DNA of 64,000 nt from Allomuricauda sp. (GCA_017795045.1 CP051244.1:1007804-1071803); one strand, 5' to 3'; shown: positions 15,957-25,119, counted from the stretch's first letter. The notes: generated by a model not told the origin, from the letters alone. Program-made: numbers and translations.

Positions 15957-16856
15957 TTATGGGTTGATCTTTTCTTGACCGCTTTGCAACAATACTTCAA
16001 CTTGGATCAAAGCATTATTGACATGGATACCATCTTTAAATGTCCTTAAGTACCAACCCTTGCCCCTATAATTTCCCCATGTTTTTTCTTTCATGCTACT
16101 TCTTGTGTATGCCAAAGAAGGGCCAAGTCTATACGACAACTTCGGTTCTATTCCTTCATCATTGATCCATTCCACTCCTATACAGATTCCATTTTTTGGG
16201 AAAACAATGTTCTTCTCCAACAAATTGATATTGAACTTCTGTTTTTTGTTTTTTGGGTCAATGATCAAGTTTCTTTTGTGAATTTCAACACCAGGTCTAT
16301 GCTCAATGGGGTCGTAAGTATAAAATTTGATGTTTAACTTGGAGGTATAATCGGCCTTTTTGGTCTTTTTTAGGAACAGGGTCAAAGATTTCATTTTGCC
16401 CATTGTGTTGTAGGGGTTTTCAATAAGGGTTGACACCTCATCCCCAAAAAAAGAAGTGAAGGTAATATGGTCTTCTTTTGTATAACCAAGTTCTACTTTT
16501 TGGTTGTAGAATGTAGGGGTATTGGCCACCACAACTTCCTCTAGGTCCGTGCTCCTCCCGTTTAGATAAATTTGATTATTGGAATCGAATTTTATTTTAT
16601 CCAGAGGAATTACCTTGCTCTCGTACCCCAATGAAGATATTTTTATTGAATCTCCTTTTGATATAGTTTTCAGAATCAATTCAAATTTTCCATCTTTATC
16701 AGACGAAACCCCAAGTCTTTTATGCAGTACCACAAGGTTTGAATACGGAACAGCTTCACCTGTAGAAGCGTCCAATATCCTTCCTTTGAACATCAATTCT
16801 TGGGAAAACCCAATGCCCCCAATGAGAATCATTAAAAATGAAACAGCCTTTTTCAC
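15957..16856 (-). CDS. Exported carboxypeptidase-regulatory-like domain protein
   Basis: 299 residues starting at GTG; the upstream stop and this start overlap in TAGTG, indicating coupled translation. A signal peptide (residues 1-18, ending GFSQE) precedes a CarboxypepD_reg-like domain (KGRILDASTGEAVPYSNLVV, about 22-100) and a C-terminal beta-rich region (GVEWINDEGIEPKLSYRLGP). The domain is familiar from the N-termini of TonB receptors, but no plug or barrel follows. It is a paralogue of the gene just upstream. Confidence 0.85.
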   Translation of the reverse strand: MKKAVSFLMILIGGIGFSQELMFKGRILDASTGEAVPYSNLVVLHKRLGVSSDKDGKFELILKTISKGDSIKISSLGYESKVIPLDKIKFDSNNQIYLNGRSTDLEEVVVANTPTFYNQKVELGYTKEDHITFTSFFGDEVSTLIENPYNTMGKMKSLTLFLKKTKKADYTSKLNIKFYTYDPIEHRPGVEIHKRNLIIDPKNKKQKFNINLLEKNIVFPKNGICIGVEWINDEGIEPKLSYRLGPSLAYTRSSMKEKTWGNYRGKGWYLRTFKDGIHVNNALIQVEVLLQSGQEKINP

Positions 16857-17728
16857 TACAGGTATATCGTTGCTTCCACATTGATCAGTGGAATGGCCTT
16901 TTTATGGTTTCTATATTGGAAAACCCCATTTTTCCAACCAACATTGTGATAATTTGTCCATGTTTTCAATTGCTTCCCATCAGAATATGAATATCTAAGA
17001 AGAGGACCTATTTTGTCATTTTTTTGAAAATTTTCTTCGCCATTAATAAATTCAACGCCAACACAAATACCCTCTTTTGGGATTGTTATGTTTTTGTTTG
17101 ATACATTCACCTTCAATGTATAATTGCTGTTTTTGGGAGCTATGATCATGCTCTCATTGAGCAAGGATTTTCCAGGTCTATCATTAATTGGGTCATATTC
17201 ATAAATTTTAACCCTTATATCAGCTATTTGTTTGGTTTTTTTGCGCTTTTTTAGTTTTACAATGATAGATTCGAGCTCTACCGATCGATCGTAACGGTTC
17301 TCTATAAAAGAGCAGTATTCAAGCCCTATAAGCGGAGAAACCCCTATATTTCCTTCTTTTTCCGGGCCAAGGAGCACTTTTGTTGGTCGGAGTTTGGTCC
17401 CGGGAACGACCACAACCTCTTGCAAATCAAAAATGGCTTTATCCAAGCTATAATTATATGTGCCACCATCTTTTATTATCTTGACCGGAATCTTTTCGGA
17501 TCTATGGCCAATCGAAGATATTATCATGGTATCATGCTCCACTTGGGACAGATAGATTTGAAAAAAACCTTTTGTATCCGAGTAGGTGCCTGTTCTTGCC
17601 TTTTGAAAAACTACGTTGGCGTATGGAATAGGTTCATTTGTATCCTTGCTTAAGATGTGGCCACTTATCAATTGTGCATGACAATACCCATTCAGAAAAA
17701 AAAGGAAACATGCTGTTGCTTTTAGCAT
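16856..17728 (-). CDS. Exported carboxypeptidase-regulatory-like domain protein, paralogue
   Basis: 290 residues: signal peptide (residues 1-18), then ISGHILSKDTNEPIPYANVV opening the CarboxypepD_reg-like fold, and a C-terminal half that parallels the next protein (GVEFINGEENFQKND, IGPLLRYSYSDG, KTWTNYHNVGW against GVEWINDEGIEPK, LGPSLAYTRSSM, KTWGNYRGKGW). A tandem duplication is likely. Probably periplasmic or surface-exposed; role unknown. Confidence 0.85.
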   Translation of the reverse strand: MLKATACFLFFLNGYCHAQLISGHILSKDTNEPIPYANVVFQKARTGTYSDTKGFFQIYLSQVEHDTMIISSIGHRSEKIPVKIIKDGGTYNYSLDKAIFDLQEVVVVPGTKLRPTKVLLGPEKEGNIGVSPLIGLEYCSFIENRYDRSVELESIIVKLKKRKKTKQIADIRVKIYEYDPINDRPGKSLLNESMIIAPKNSNYTLKVNVSNKNITIPKEGICVGVEFINGEENFQKNDKIGPLLRYSYSDGKQLKTWTNYHNVGWKNGVFQYRNHKKAIPLINVEATIYL

Positions 17729-17917
17729 ACCCTAGATTCTTCATTTCTCATTTTCAAGTTTCTGAAATCCCCGTGACACTATATTAAAGGTTCGAATTGT
17801 TTATAAAAATTCTTTGTTAGATTGATGAATGGCCCATATGGCCCAACGGATACACCATATCAATTGACGAACGCCCCCCATATTTCTCTTTTTCAACCCC
17901 AAAAACCATCCTCTAAA

Positions 17918-17935
17918 CCGACCCATCGGTCTGGT
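17918..17935. promoter_or_regulatory. Upstream operator-like site for the TetR gene
   Basis: ACCGACCCATCGGTCTGG contains the imperfect dyad GACCnATnGGTC and matches the palindrome at 9898-9915 at 14 of 18 positions. It lies about 140 bp upstream of the TetR start. Likely bound by that protein; inference. Confidence 0.45.
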
Positions 17936-18011
17936 TTCTTTTTTTAGCATCCGGTTTTTTATCGGTTTTTGAACACTTCACCGATTTTTCGCACAGCTAC
18001 ATCTTTAATTC

Positions 18012-18042
18012 TTTGGCAGGGGCACATTCCAAAGAATCTTTG
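18012..18042 (+). promoter_or_regulatory. Bacteroidota-type promoter of the TetR gene
   Basis: TTTG at 18012-18015 and AATCTTTG at 18035-18042 are spaced 19 bp, close to the TTTG-N19-TAnnTTTG consensus (one mismatch). A perfect 9-bp inverted repeat, ATTCTTTGG/CCAAAGAAT (18008-18016 and 18029-18037), spans the promoter. The start point is predicted near 18049, inside the operator-like site that follows. Confidence 0.6.
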
Positions 18043-18044
18043 TA

Positions 18045-18062
18045 ACCGACCAAACAGTCTAA
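18045..18062. promoter_or_regulatory. Operator-like site at the TetR transcription start
   Basis: ACCGACCAAACAGTCTAA carries the same ACCGAC half-site with a degenerate GTCT partner, placed over the predicted start point and 12 bp before the ATG. This geometry fits autorepression by the TetR protein. Confidence 0.5.
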
Positions 18063-18073
18063 ACCCAAATCTT

Positions 18074-18691
18074 ATGCAAATGACCCTCAAACGAAGAGAG
18101 ACCATGCACCGTCTGTGTGGAAAAGGCCTTGAAATCTTTAATGAAAAAGGCTATTACAACACCAGTTTGGATGACATCCTTAACGAACTGTCCCTTTCCA
18201 AAGGTGCCTTTTACCATCATTTTAAATCAAAGGAAGACTACTTCATCAACATTGTACAAAACTTGATCGTGCAGAAGGTATATGCCTTATTGGTAGAACC
18301 CTTGAACCATTGTGAAGATCCATTGCCCGCCATTTTGGAGAGCTTGGAAAATGCCTTGGAACCAGGCAAAAAGAACGAGATGGCCTATGGTTTTATGCTG
18401 AATGATTTCTTGACCGAGTTCAACAAGCGCAACGAAGAGATCAGCAGTCACCTAAAAAGCATCCTGAGCGTATGGGAAGTAAATCTGGTATCTGTCCTGA
18501 AAAGGGGAAAAGTGGATGGCCATATTGCCCGCCATGTGGATTGTGAAGGTGCCGCCACCTATATTATTGCATCCTTTTTGGGCATGCGCTCCCTTATGAT
18601 GGATTCCACCAACGGCCAGTTAAAATATCAGTACATTCAGCAGTTGAAGCAGTACTTCAATGCCATAGCGGCGCATAAAGCAGCTGCCTAG
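18074..18691 (+). CDS. TetR/AcrR-family transcriptional regulator
   Basis: About 205 residues. The N-terminal helix-turn-helix is typical: RLCGKGLEIFNEKGYYNTSL, DDILNELSLSKGAFYHHFKS, then KEDYF. The C-terminal ligand-binding part is helical. ATG at 18074 is chosen (18080 also possible); a longer frame back to 17969 has only a TTG start and no conserved residues. The stop shares the palindrome CTAG (18688-18691) with the stop of the convergent glycosyltransferase. Confidence 0.92.
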   Translation: MQMTLKRRETMHRLCGKGLEIFNEKGYYNTSLDDILNELSLSKGAFYHHFKSKEDYFINIVQNLIVQKVYALLVEPLNHCEDPLPAILESLENALEPGKKNEMAYGFMLNDFLTEFNKRNEEISSHLKSILSVWEVNLVSVLKRGKVDGHIARHVDCEGAATYIIASFLGMRSLMMDSTNGQLKYQYIQQLKQYFNAIAAHKAAA

Positions 18692-19761
18692 GCTTCCAGA
18701 ATCTGCAATAACCTGTCCACAACATCTTGAGGTTTTATGGTTTCCATTACGGATTCGTACCCTTTGGGTACTTTGTTCCCATACACCGAGGTGGGTATCA
18801 GCGGATATCGCTCCCGGTCTGCCAAAAGCGCATGTTCCATAGGCTGGTTAAAAGGATAAAATCCGGCATAGGGGTGGGTAACTCCCCAGAGGGTCACTAC
18901 GGGAATGCCGTAATTGGTCGCCAAGTGGGCATTGCCGCTATCCATGGACAGCATCACATCCAAATTGGAAATGAGTTCCAATTCTTCCGACAGATTTAAT
19001 TTTCCGGCCATATTCAAGGTATTGGTGAATGAGTTTGCCAATTCCTGTAATTTATGCACCTCCAAGGCTCCTCCGCCAAAAAGCAATATTTTATACCTAT
19101 TGGTTTTATCGAGTTGCTGAATCACTTCCTTCGTGAGGTGCAAGGGATACATCTTGCCTTGGTGCGCCGCAAAGGGAGCAATCCCCAGCCATTTCTTGGT
19201 GTCTTGCTGCACCAGTCCCAAAACCTTTTCTGAAAGTTGCAAGCGCTCCTCTGGCCGTGTTTTGGAAAGATCAATGGCAAAACCCAGTTTTTCAAACACA
19301 TCGGCATACCGCTGGTGGGTTGTCTTTAATGGTTTAAAAATCTTGTTCTTGGAACGAGTAAGTGCCTTTTTTTCAGCCCGTCCTTTATCTATCTGAACAA
19401 AAGGAATTCCTTCAAGGGCAAAATACTTCTTCAATACCCTGCTCCGCAATACATTGTGCAGGTCGGCCACGGCCTCAAATTTTAGCGGTTTCAATTCTTG
19501 GTACAACCGCCATAAACCCATGAGCCCCTTGTGCTTCTTTTTCACATCGGCTTCATAGACTTCCACTCGTTCCAAACCTGAGAAAATAGGCATGAATGCC
19601 TTTTTGGTAAGAACGGTGATCTGCAATTGCGGATTTTTGTCGGTCAGTAAACGGAGTATGGGAACGGTCATGGCCACATCTCCCATGGCGGACAGGCGGA
19701 CAACAAGGATTCGGGTGTATTTACCCTTTTTGTCCACGGAGCACCGGATTGAGTTCCTCAT
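18688..19761 (-). CDS. Glycosyltransferase family 9 (heptosyltransferase-like)
   Basis: 357 residues. RILVVRLSAMGDVAMTVPIL is the GT9 N-terminal signature; SMDSGNAHLATNYGIPVVTLWGVTHP carries the donor-binding motif with the catalytic-domain GNAHL. It acts in the inner-membrane cytosolic leaflet on LPS core. The ATG at 19761 overlaps the DUF4254 gene by 41 bp; an in-frame GTG at 19737 would shorten the overlap. DUF4254 and GT9 genes are commonly neighbours in Bacteroidota. Confidence 0.88.
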   Translation of the reverse strand: MRNSIRCSVDKKGKYTRILVVRLSAMGDVAMTVPILRLLTDKNPQLQITVLTKKAFMPIFSGLERVEVYEADVKKKHKGLMGLWRLYQELKPLKFEAVADLHNVLRSRVLKKYFALEGIPFVQIDKGRAEKKALTRSKNKIFKPLKTTHQRYADVFEKLGFAIDLSKTRPEERLQLSEKVLGLVQQDTKKWLGIAPFAAHQGKMYPLHLTKEVIQQLDKTNRYKILLFGGGALEVHKLQELANSFTNTLNMAGKLNLSEELELISNLDVMLSMDSGNAHLATNYGIPVVTLWGVTHPYAGFYPFNQPMEHALLADRERYPLIPTSVYGNKVPKGYESVMETIKPQDVVDRLLQILEA

Positions 19762-20326
19762 CGTTGTACATCTTCATCTGTTTGTAGACTTTCATGTACT
19801 TGTTCCCCGCTTCAATATCAGTCAATAACTGATCAATGGCGGTAGATAGGTCTTTTCTTTGTTCCAGGAGTACGCCAAGCTTTTCGCTACATTTTTTGAT
19901 ATGCTCTGGAGAAGCATCGGTTCGGTTGGCCTCCTCTTGCATATGGTAGATCTTTAGGGCCAAAATGGAAAGCCGGTCTATGGCCCATGCAGGACTTTCT
20001 GTATTGATCGTGGCATTTTCATCAACTTGTACCGATTGGTATTTGTCCAAAAAGTAGCTGTCAATATATTCCACTAAATCTGTTCGGTCCTGATTGCTCG
20101 CATCTATCTTGCGTTTCAGGTCCAAGGCGGCCACGGGGTCAATTCCCGGGTCCCTGATGATGTCCTCATAATGCCATTGTACGGTATCTATCCAGTTTTT
20201 CCGATAGAGCAAATGCTCCACTTTATCCTTTGGATAAGGATTGATGAACTCTTGATAAACATCATCCTTGATATGGTAGGCATCTATACTTTCCTGAAAA
20301 ATTGTAAAGGCAAAATCACTGAACAT
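19721..20326 (-). CDS. DUF4254 domain protein
   Basis: 201 residues, cytosolic, mostly helical. The WHYEDIIRDP segment, LDLKRKIDASNQDRTDLVE and INTESPAWAIDRLSILALKI are typical of DUF4254, a family found next to LPS glycosyltransferases. Its end overlaps the GT9 start. Function unknown; an accessory role to the transferase is a fair inference. Confidence 0.88.
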   Translation of the reverse strand: MFSDFAFTIFQESIDAYHIKDDVYQEFINPYPKDKVEHLLYRKNWIDTVQWHYEDIIRDPGIDPVAALDLKRKIDASNQDRTDLVEYIDSYFLDKYQSVQVDENATINTESPAWAIDRLSILALKIYHMQEEANRTDASPEHIKKCSEKLGVLLEQRKDLSTAIDQLLTDIEAGNKYMKVYKQMKMYNDEELNPVLRGQKG

Positions 20327-20344
20327 GGACCATCATATTTTGGG

Positions 20345-20352
20345 CAAAGATA
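20345..20352 (-). promoter_or_regulatory. Bacteroidota -7 promoter box for DUF4254-GT9
   Basis: The minus strand reads TATCTTTG, an exact TAnnTTTG match, 18 bp before the DUF4254 ATG at 20326. A TTGG lies 16 bp further upstream, slightly closer than the usual spacing. Confidence 0.5.
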
Positions 20353-20364
20353 TTGGTTTATGGC

Positions 20365-21294
20365 TTACCAACTTAGCTGAAAACCAAAAAGCACTATGGG
20401 AACCACTATACAAAGGGCCAAAACAGCTTCTTTGAGTTTAGCTCTTCTGATGGACTCCATATAATTGGCCATGAAGATTGCGGCCGGGAAAATCGTAAAA
20501 AGAACAACGGGACTTTCCTCTTCTGCAAACCAGCCTATGACCAGCCCTAAAAGAAAAGCCAGAAAAACCACCCGCAGCTGAACCAATTTTCCGCCGCCCG
20601 TTTTTCTCATTTTTAAAAAAACCACAAAGACCGTCAATAAAATCAGAAGAACATAGATAAGTGTTTTTACACCGATGTTTCCCAATGTTGAAAGAGAAAC
20701 GGTTTCCAGGGAAAAACGATAATGGTCCCAAAGAAAATTCATTGAACCGGATATCCGCAACAGCGCAAACATAAGAATGAAAACGGTGCCCATACCCATG
20801 AAAGGAATCAACCAATTTTTGAAATTCTTGCGATCGTATATGTTAATGACCACAAATACAATCAATAAAAAAGCTAGGGCCCATTCATAAAAAAGGCTTG
20901 CAATGCAAATCAGCAAGGAAGCATCAAAAATTTTGTGCTTTACGTTTTTGATGGATTTAATGGACAACAGTCTCCATATGGCCAAAAGAATGAAAAAGTT
21001 GGCAAAAATGATATTCTCTTGGTCAAAAGTCCCGGGAAAGACTCCCAAAAGCAACACAAAAAATAGCATGGCATACGAATTTGAATCCGTAATCTTTTCC
21101 ATATGGACAACCTGACCTATGGCAAATACCATTAGAAGTAAGGTTAAGAGAACCAGCAACTCAAAGGGAATTTCCTTGCCGATTGGACTCGGGTCCAATG
21201 CAAAAAAACCGTTCAGAAAGTAAAAAAGGACCAAAAAAACAGATAGGACAATGTAATTTATGGGTTTTGTTTTGCCGAAAAAGCTTGAAATCAT
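20365..21294 (-). CDS. DUF6427-like multi-pass membrane protein
   Basis: 309 residues with about nine hydrophobic segments spread over the whole length (for example VLSVFLVLFYFLNGFFAL, LLVLLTLLLMVFAIGQVV, ALAFLLIVFVVINIY). I recall it as DUF6427, a flavobacterial family next to DUF6341 and purD. The small number of charged residues and the lack of a soluble domain suggest a transport or lipid-linked role; unproven. Its start is 39 bp from the divergent DUF6341 start. Confidence 0.8.
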   Translation of the reverse strand: MISSFFGKTKPINYIVLSVFLVLFYFLNGFFALDPSPIGKEIPFELLVLLTLLLMVFAIGQVVHMEKITDSNSYAMLFFVLLLGVFPGTFDQENIIFANFFILLAIWRLLSIKSIKNVKHKIFDASLLICIASLFYEWALAFLLIVFVVINIYDRKNFKNWLIPFMGMGTVFILMFALLRISGSMNFLWDHYRFSLETVSLSTLGNIGVKTLIYVLLILLTVFVVFLKMRKTGGGKLVQLRVVFLAFLLGLVIGWFAEEESPVVLFTIFPAAIFMANYMESIRRAKLKEAVLALCIVVPIVLFGFQLSW

Positions 21295-21314
21295 CCTTTC
21301 TTTTGCTACTTTTG
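21285..21314 (+). promoter_or_regulatory. Bacteroidota promoter of the DUF6341 gene
   Basis: TTG at 21285-21287 and TACTTTTG at 21307-21314 are 19 bp apart, an exact fit to the TTG-N19-TAnnTTTG consensus. The -33 box lies inside the first codons of the divergent DUF6427 gene. The ATG is at 21334. Confidence 0.7.
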
Positions 21315-21333
21315 TACAGTAAATATAGCCAAG

Positions 21334-21555
21334 ATGAGCAAGTTTTTTTACGGTATAGAAGACTTATTTGTAAACCACCTTTTTGCCCCCTACGATTTCT
21401 TTCGGTTTATGCACAGCTGGTGGGGAGCCAATTCCATCAATTGGATTTTCTTCGTCATCGGTTTTATCGCCATGATCTATTGGATGAAGCAGTTGAAAAT
21501 CTTCAACGACAATGGTGAGGAAGACAAGAGCATAAGCTCCCACTCTTACCTATAG
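21334..21555 (+). CDS. DUF6341-like small membrane protein
   Basis: 73 residues: amphipathic start MSKFFYGIEDLFVNHLFAPY, one membrane helix (residues 35-52, SINWIFFVIGFIAMIYW), and a polar tail. I recall this family (DUF6341) as flavobacterial and often mislabelled as uracil phosphoribosyltransferase. Its last 6 bp overlap the convergent purD stop. Function unknown. Confidence 0.85.
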   Translation: MSKFFYGIEDLFVNHLFAPYDFFRFMHSWWGANSINWIFFVIGFIAMIYWMKQLKIFNDNGEEDKSISSHSYL

Positions 21556-22821
21556 GTCAAACCCTAGATCTTTTCGGTAGTACATCCCATCAAAATGGAG
21601 CTTTTCCATATTTTGATAGGATTTCTGCAATGCTTCCCTAAAATCGTTCCCAAAGGAGGTGATGGCAATGACACGCCCTCCATTGGTGACCACTTTTCCA
21701 TTGGCCAGTTTGGTCCCAGCATGGAATACGATCGAATCATGGATGTTTTCAGTTCCACTGATTTCCTTGCCTTTTTCGTAAGCCTCGGGATACCCCCCGG
21801 AAACAGCCATAACTGTTGTAGCGGTCCTTTCATCAATCTGTAGGTCAATCTGGTCCAACGTTCCATTGGCCATGGCTGAAAGCACTTCAACCAAATCGCT
21901 TTTAAGGCGGGGTATAACGACTTCGGTTTCTGGATCACCCATCCGCACATTGTACTCAATGACCTTGGGCTGATCACCCACCTTGATCAATCCGATAAAG
22001 ATGAATCCCACATAAGGTAGATTATCTTTTTTAAGCCCCTCTACGGTAGGTTTTACAATTTGACGCTCAATCTTGTCCATAAAGGCTGAATCGGCAAATG
22101 GAACCGGGGAAATGGCGCCCATGCCCCCAGTATTCAATCCGGTGTCCCCTTCCCCAATACGTTTGTAGTCTTTTGCCGTGGGGAGAATTTTGTAGTTGCT
22201 ACCATCTGTGAGCACAAAACAACTGAGTTCTATACCATCTAAAAACTCTTCGATTACAACCGTCGCACTCGCATTTCCAAATTTGGAATCGAGCAACATG
22301 GATTTTAGTTCATCCTTGGCTTCTTGCAAATCCTGGAGAATCAATACGCCCTTTCCTGCCGCCAGACCATCTGCTTTAAGCACATACGGTGGGTTTAAGG
22401 TTTCCAAAAAGGTATAGCCTTCTTCCAAGGAATCACCGGTAAAACTCTGATACGCTGCCGTGGGAATATTGTGCCGCATCATGAACTCTTTGGCAAACTC
22501 CTTACTGCCCTCCAAAGCGGCCGCCGCTTTTTGTGGCCCTATAACCGGAATATGTTGTAGTGAAGTGTCATTTAGAAAAAAGTCATGAACACCGTTCACC
22601 AACGGATCTTCAGGACCCACCACCACTAAATCAACACTTTCTTTGATCACTAATTCTTTAATGGCATCAAAATCGTTTACCCCTACCTCAACGTTGGTGG
22701 CAATATTGGCCGTACCGGCATTTCCCGGTGCGACAAATAGGTTGGTTGTTTTTGGGCTTTGTGAAATTTTAAGGGCAATGGCATGCTCTCTTCCACCAGA
22801 CCCCAGGACCAAAATGTTCAT
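21550..22821 (-). CDS. purD: Phosphoribosylamine-glycine ligase
   Basis: About 423 residues, the usual GARS length. The second step-pair enzyme of purine synthesis joins phosphoribosylamine and glycine using ATP. NILVLGSGGREHAIA is the N-terminal signature; YVLKADGLAAGKGVLI and VIEEFLDGIELSCF form the ATP-grasp core; YNVRMGDPETEVVIPRL is the family motif. ATG at 22821 gives the canonical start; 22839 adds six residues. Confidence 0.96.
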   Translation of the reverse strand: MNILVLGSGGREHAIALKISQSPKTTNLFVAPGNAGTANIATNVEVGVNDFDAIKELVIKESVDLVVVGPEDPLVNGVHDFFLNDTSLQHIPVIGPQKAAAALEGSKEFAKEFMMRHNIPTAAYQSFTGDSLEEGYTFLETLNPPYVLKADGLAAGKGVLILQDLQEAKDELKSMLLDSKFGNASATVVIEEFLDGIELSCFVLTDGSNYKILPTAKDYKRIGEGDTGLNTGGMGAISPVPFADSAFMDKIERQIVKPTVEGLKKDNLPYVGFIFIGLIKVGDQPKVIEYNVRMGDPETEVVIPRLKSDLVEVLSAMANGTLDQIDLQIDERTATTVMAVSGGYPEAYEKGKEISGTENIHDSIVFHAGTKLANGKVVTNGGRVIAITSFGNDFREALQKSYQNMEKLHFDGMYYRKDLGFDL

Positions 22822-22836
22822 GATAAAAAGTTTCGG

Positions 22837-22844
22837 CAAAAATA
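22837..22844 (-). promoter_or_regulatory. Bacteroidota -7 promoter box of purD
   Basis: The minus strand reads TATTTTTG, an exact TAnnTTTG match, 15 bp upstream of the purD ATG at 22821. No clean -33 TTG at standard spacing. Confidence 0.45.
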
Positions 22845-22999
22845 ACCTAATTCAACTTTAATTTAAGGGTTATTGGAAAATGATCTACAACTTACTGTTC
22901 GACACGAATTTCATGAATTTCCACTACTTTAATATTGAGATAATCCCAGTAGATTTTTCAGTCGCTGTACTTTTTCTATACGACAATTGGCCAATGGTG

Positions 23000-23971
23000 T
23001 TACGGCAAAAACTCCCTGTGCGATTCCCACAGTTGGTCATGTGGAAGTGATTTAAAGTACTCAAATACCTTTTTAAGCCCTTCTGAGCGGTGTACTTTGG
23101 GCTCCCAATCCAAAATTTCCTTGGCCCGGGATATATCGGGTTGTCGTTGCAAGGGATCGTCTTGTGGCAAGGGTTTGAATATGATCTTTTGATCGGTCCC
23201 GGTAAGTTTGATGATTTCCTCTGCAAATTCCAGAATAGTGGTCTCATCTGGGTTTCCTATGTTGATGGGCTCTACATAATCACTCATCAACAAGCGGTAG
23301 ATTCCTTCTACTTGGTCATCAATATAGGTGAACGAACGTGTTTGGGATCCATCGCCAAAAACCGTTAGGTCTTCCCCCCGTAAGGCCTGGCCCATAAAAG
23401 CGGGCACCACCCGGCCGTCGTTCAACCGCATTCGGGAACCATAGGTATTAAAAATCCGCACAATACGGGTGTCCAATCCATGATGTCTGTGATAGGCCAT
23501 GGTGATGGACTCCATAAAGCGTTTGGCCTCATCATATACCCCTCTGGGACCTATGGGACTTACATTACCATAATAGTCCTCATTTTGGGGGTGCACCAAG
23601 GGGTCTCCGTACACCTCTGAGGTGGAAGCTACCAAAACCCTTGCCTTATGGTCCCTTGCCAAACCCAAAAGGTTCAATGTACCCAAAGAGCCCACTTTCA
23701 AGGTTTCAATGGGTATCTTTAAATAGTCAATAGGGCTTGCAGGCGAAGCAAAATGGAGGATATAGTCCATTCTCCCCGGGACATGGACAAATTTGGACAC
23801 ATCGTGATGGAAAAACTCAAACCGTTTCAGATGGAACAGGTGTTCAATGTTCTTCAGGTCTCCTGTAATAAGGTTGTCCATGCCAATGACGTGGTGGCCT
23901 TCGGCAATAAATCTATCGCAAAGGTGTGAACCTAGGAATCCGGCTGCTCCGGTGATAAGGGTTTTTTTCAA
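23000..23971 (-). CDS. UDP-glucuronate decarboxylase (UDP-xylose synthase)
   Basis: 323 residues of an extended [11 protein letters not shown] (8-15) binds [12 protein letters not shown] and Tyr146-xxx-Lys150 form the active site; [24 protein letters not shown] and [15 protein letters not shown] are distinctive of UXS. It converts UDP-glucuronate to UDP-xylose with CO2 release. The start overlaps the stop of the WecA-like gene by 4 bp, so it is in the polysaccharide operon. No UDP-glucose dehydrogenase is in the window to supply its substrate. Confidence 0.92.
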   Translation of the reverse strand: MKKTLITGAAGFLGSHLCDRFIAEGHHVIGMDNLITGDLKNIEHLFHLKRFEFFHHDVSKFVHVPGRMDYILHFASPASPIDYLKIPIETLKVGSLGTLNLLGLARDHKARVLVASTSEVYGDPLVHPQNEDYYGNVSPIGPRGVYDEAKRFMESITMAYHRHHGLDTRIVRIFNTYGSRMRLNDGRVVPAFMGQALRGEDLTVFGDGSQTRSFTYIDDQVEGIYRLLMSDYVEPINIGNPDETTILEFAEEIIKLTGTDQKIIFKPLPQDDPLQRQPDISRAKEILDWEPKVHRSEGLKKVFEYFKSLPHDQLWESHREFLP

Positions 23972-25119
23972 TTTTTCTTTTCTTTCTTTTTTGTTACAGA
24001 TTCCTTTTTCCCTTTTAAAGCATCAATCTTACGCCGTAACAAAATTTTCTGCTTTAAAGTGGTAAAGTTGTAATTATACTTGAAGAAAATGTAAGCCAAT
24101 AGTATGACCACACTGACAAGCATGATCACCATTCCCAAATTTTTGGCCTTGCTTCCCAATATGATGAATAAAACAACAAAAAGAATGTTAAAACACCCTA
24201 TAATAAAACTCGCCTGTTTATGGGACAAACCCCAAAAATCTATAAGAACATGATGTACGTGGTTTCTATCAGGTGAAAAAGGGCCTCTCTTGTTAGCTAT
24301 TCTAATAGTGAAAACACGGGCCGTGTCAAAAAGGGGGACAATCAGAATGCTTATGGCAATGAGCGGAGCATTTTCCAATAAAAAAGGAAGCTCTCCATAT
24401 GCTGTAGGTTCCAAAGCCAAAAACTTTAACGTTAATATGCTTATAATAAACCCAACAATCAAAGAACCTGTATCTCCCATGAAAATCTTTTTACTTGAGG
24501 AAACGTTGAACCCAAAAAATGACATTAAACTGGCATTCATTGTAATGGCCAAAAGCGCAAAAAAATATTCATTTGACAGGTAAAAGATAGTGGTATAGAT
24601 AACCATGATCACAATTCCAACCACCGAAGCCAATCCGTCTATTCCATCAATTAAATTATAAGAATTAATTATGGTCAGCATTAAAAACCCCGCAATCACT
24701 ATATAAAGATAGTAGGGTATCTCATAGATATTAAGAAAGCCGTTTAGGGATTCTATCCCGAAGCTATCATTGACTAATACAAAGGATATTGCCAAGACCT
24801 GAGCTATAAGTTTTGATCCAGGGGAAAGCACAACCATATCATCCTTTAGACCTACAATAAATAAGATGGTAAGGCCCGGTATAATGTACATGTATTCCAA
24901 ATGCTCTGCCTTTCCTTTTATAAAAAACAATGCGAAGATGAGTGTATAAAAAAATGAAATTCCCCCCAAGGTGGGGGTCCTGTCTTTATGGGAACTTCTT
25001 GAGTTTGGATTATCCATTAAACGCTTATATTCGACAACACCGATAATCTTTGGGATTGTTAAATAAGTAAGCAGAAAGGCTCCTATAAATAATGATATGG
25101 CAGTTTCTAAAAAAAACAA
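23968..25119 (-). CDS. WecA/MraY-family undecaprenyl-phosphate sugar-1-phosphate transferase
   Basis: 383 residues with about ten membrane helices. Motifs of the polyprenyl-phosphate N-acetylhexosamine transferase family: LKDDMVVL (Asp93, Asp94), [11 protein letters not shown] near 155, [10 protein letters not shown] and the cytosolic RNHVHHVL histidine motif. It initiates the lipid-linked repeat unit, like WbpL or WecA. The C-terminus is Lys-rich ([15 protein letters not shown]). Confidence 0.92.
   Translation of the reverse strand: MFFLETAISLFIGAFLLTYLTIPKIIGVVEYKRLMDNPNSRSSHKDRTPTLGGISFFYTLIFALFFIKGKAEHLEYMYIIPGLTILFIVGLKDDMVVLSPGSKLIAQVLAISFVLVNDSFGIESLNGFLNIYEIPYYLYIVIAGFLMLTIINSYNLIDGIDGLASVVGIVIMVIYTTIFYLSNEYFFALLAITMNASLMSFFGFNVSSSKKIFMGDTGSLIVGFIISILTLKFLALEPTAYGELPFLLENAPLIAISILIVPLFDTARVFTIRIANKRGPFSPDRNHVHHVLIDFWGLSHKQASFIIGCFNILFVVLFIILGSKAKNLGMVIMLVSVVILLAYIFFKYNYNFTTLKQKILLRRKIDALKGKKESVTKKKEKKN

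Noticed and set aside
12293..17728. Genomic island or prophage boundary
   Set aside because: No integrase, tRNA, direct repeats or IS ends were seen at the edges; only gene content hints at variability.
17789..17797. GGTTCGAAT, like a tRNA T-loop
   Set aside because: No acceptor stem, D-arm or anticodon arm could be folded around it.
17969..18073. N-terminal extension of the TetR gene
   Set aside because: It would need a TTG start, would run through the predicted promoter and operator, and adds no conserved residues.
22924..23247. 107-residue minus-strand frame overlapping the end of UXS
   Set aside because: Out of frame with UXS and lacking any domain; the UXS reading has full-length conserved motifs.
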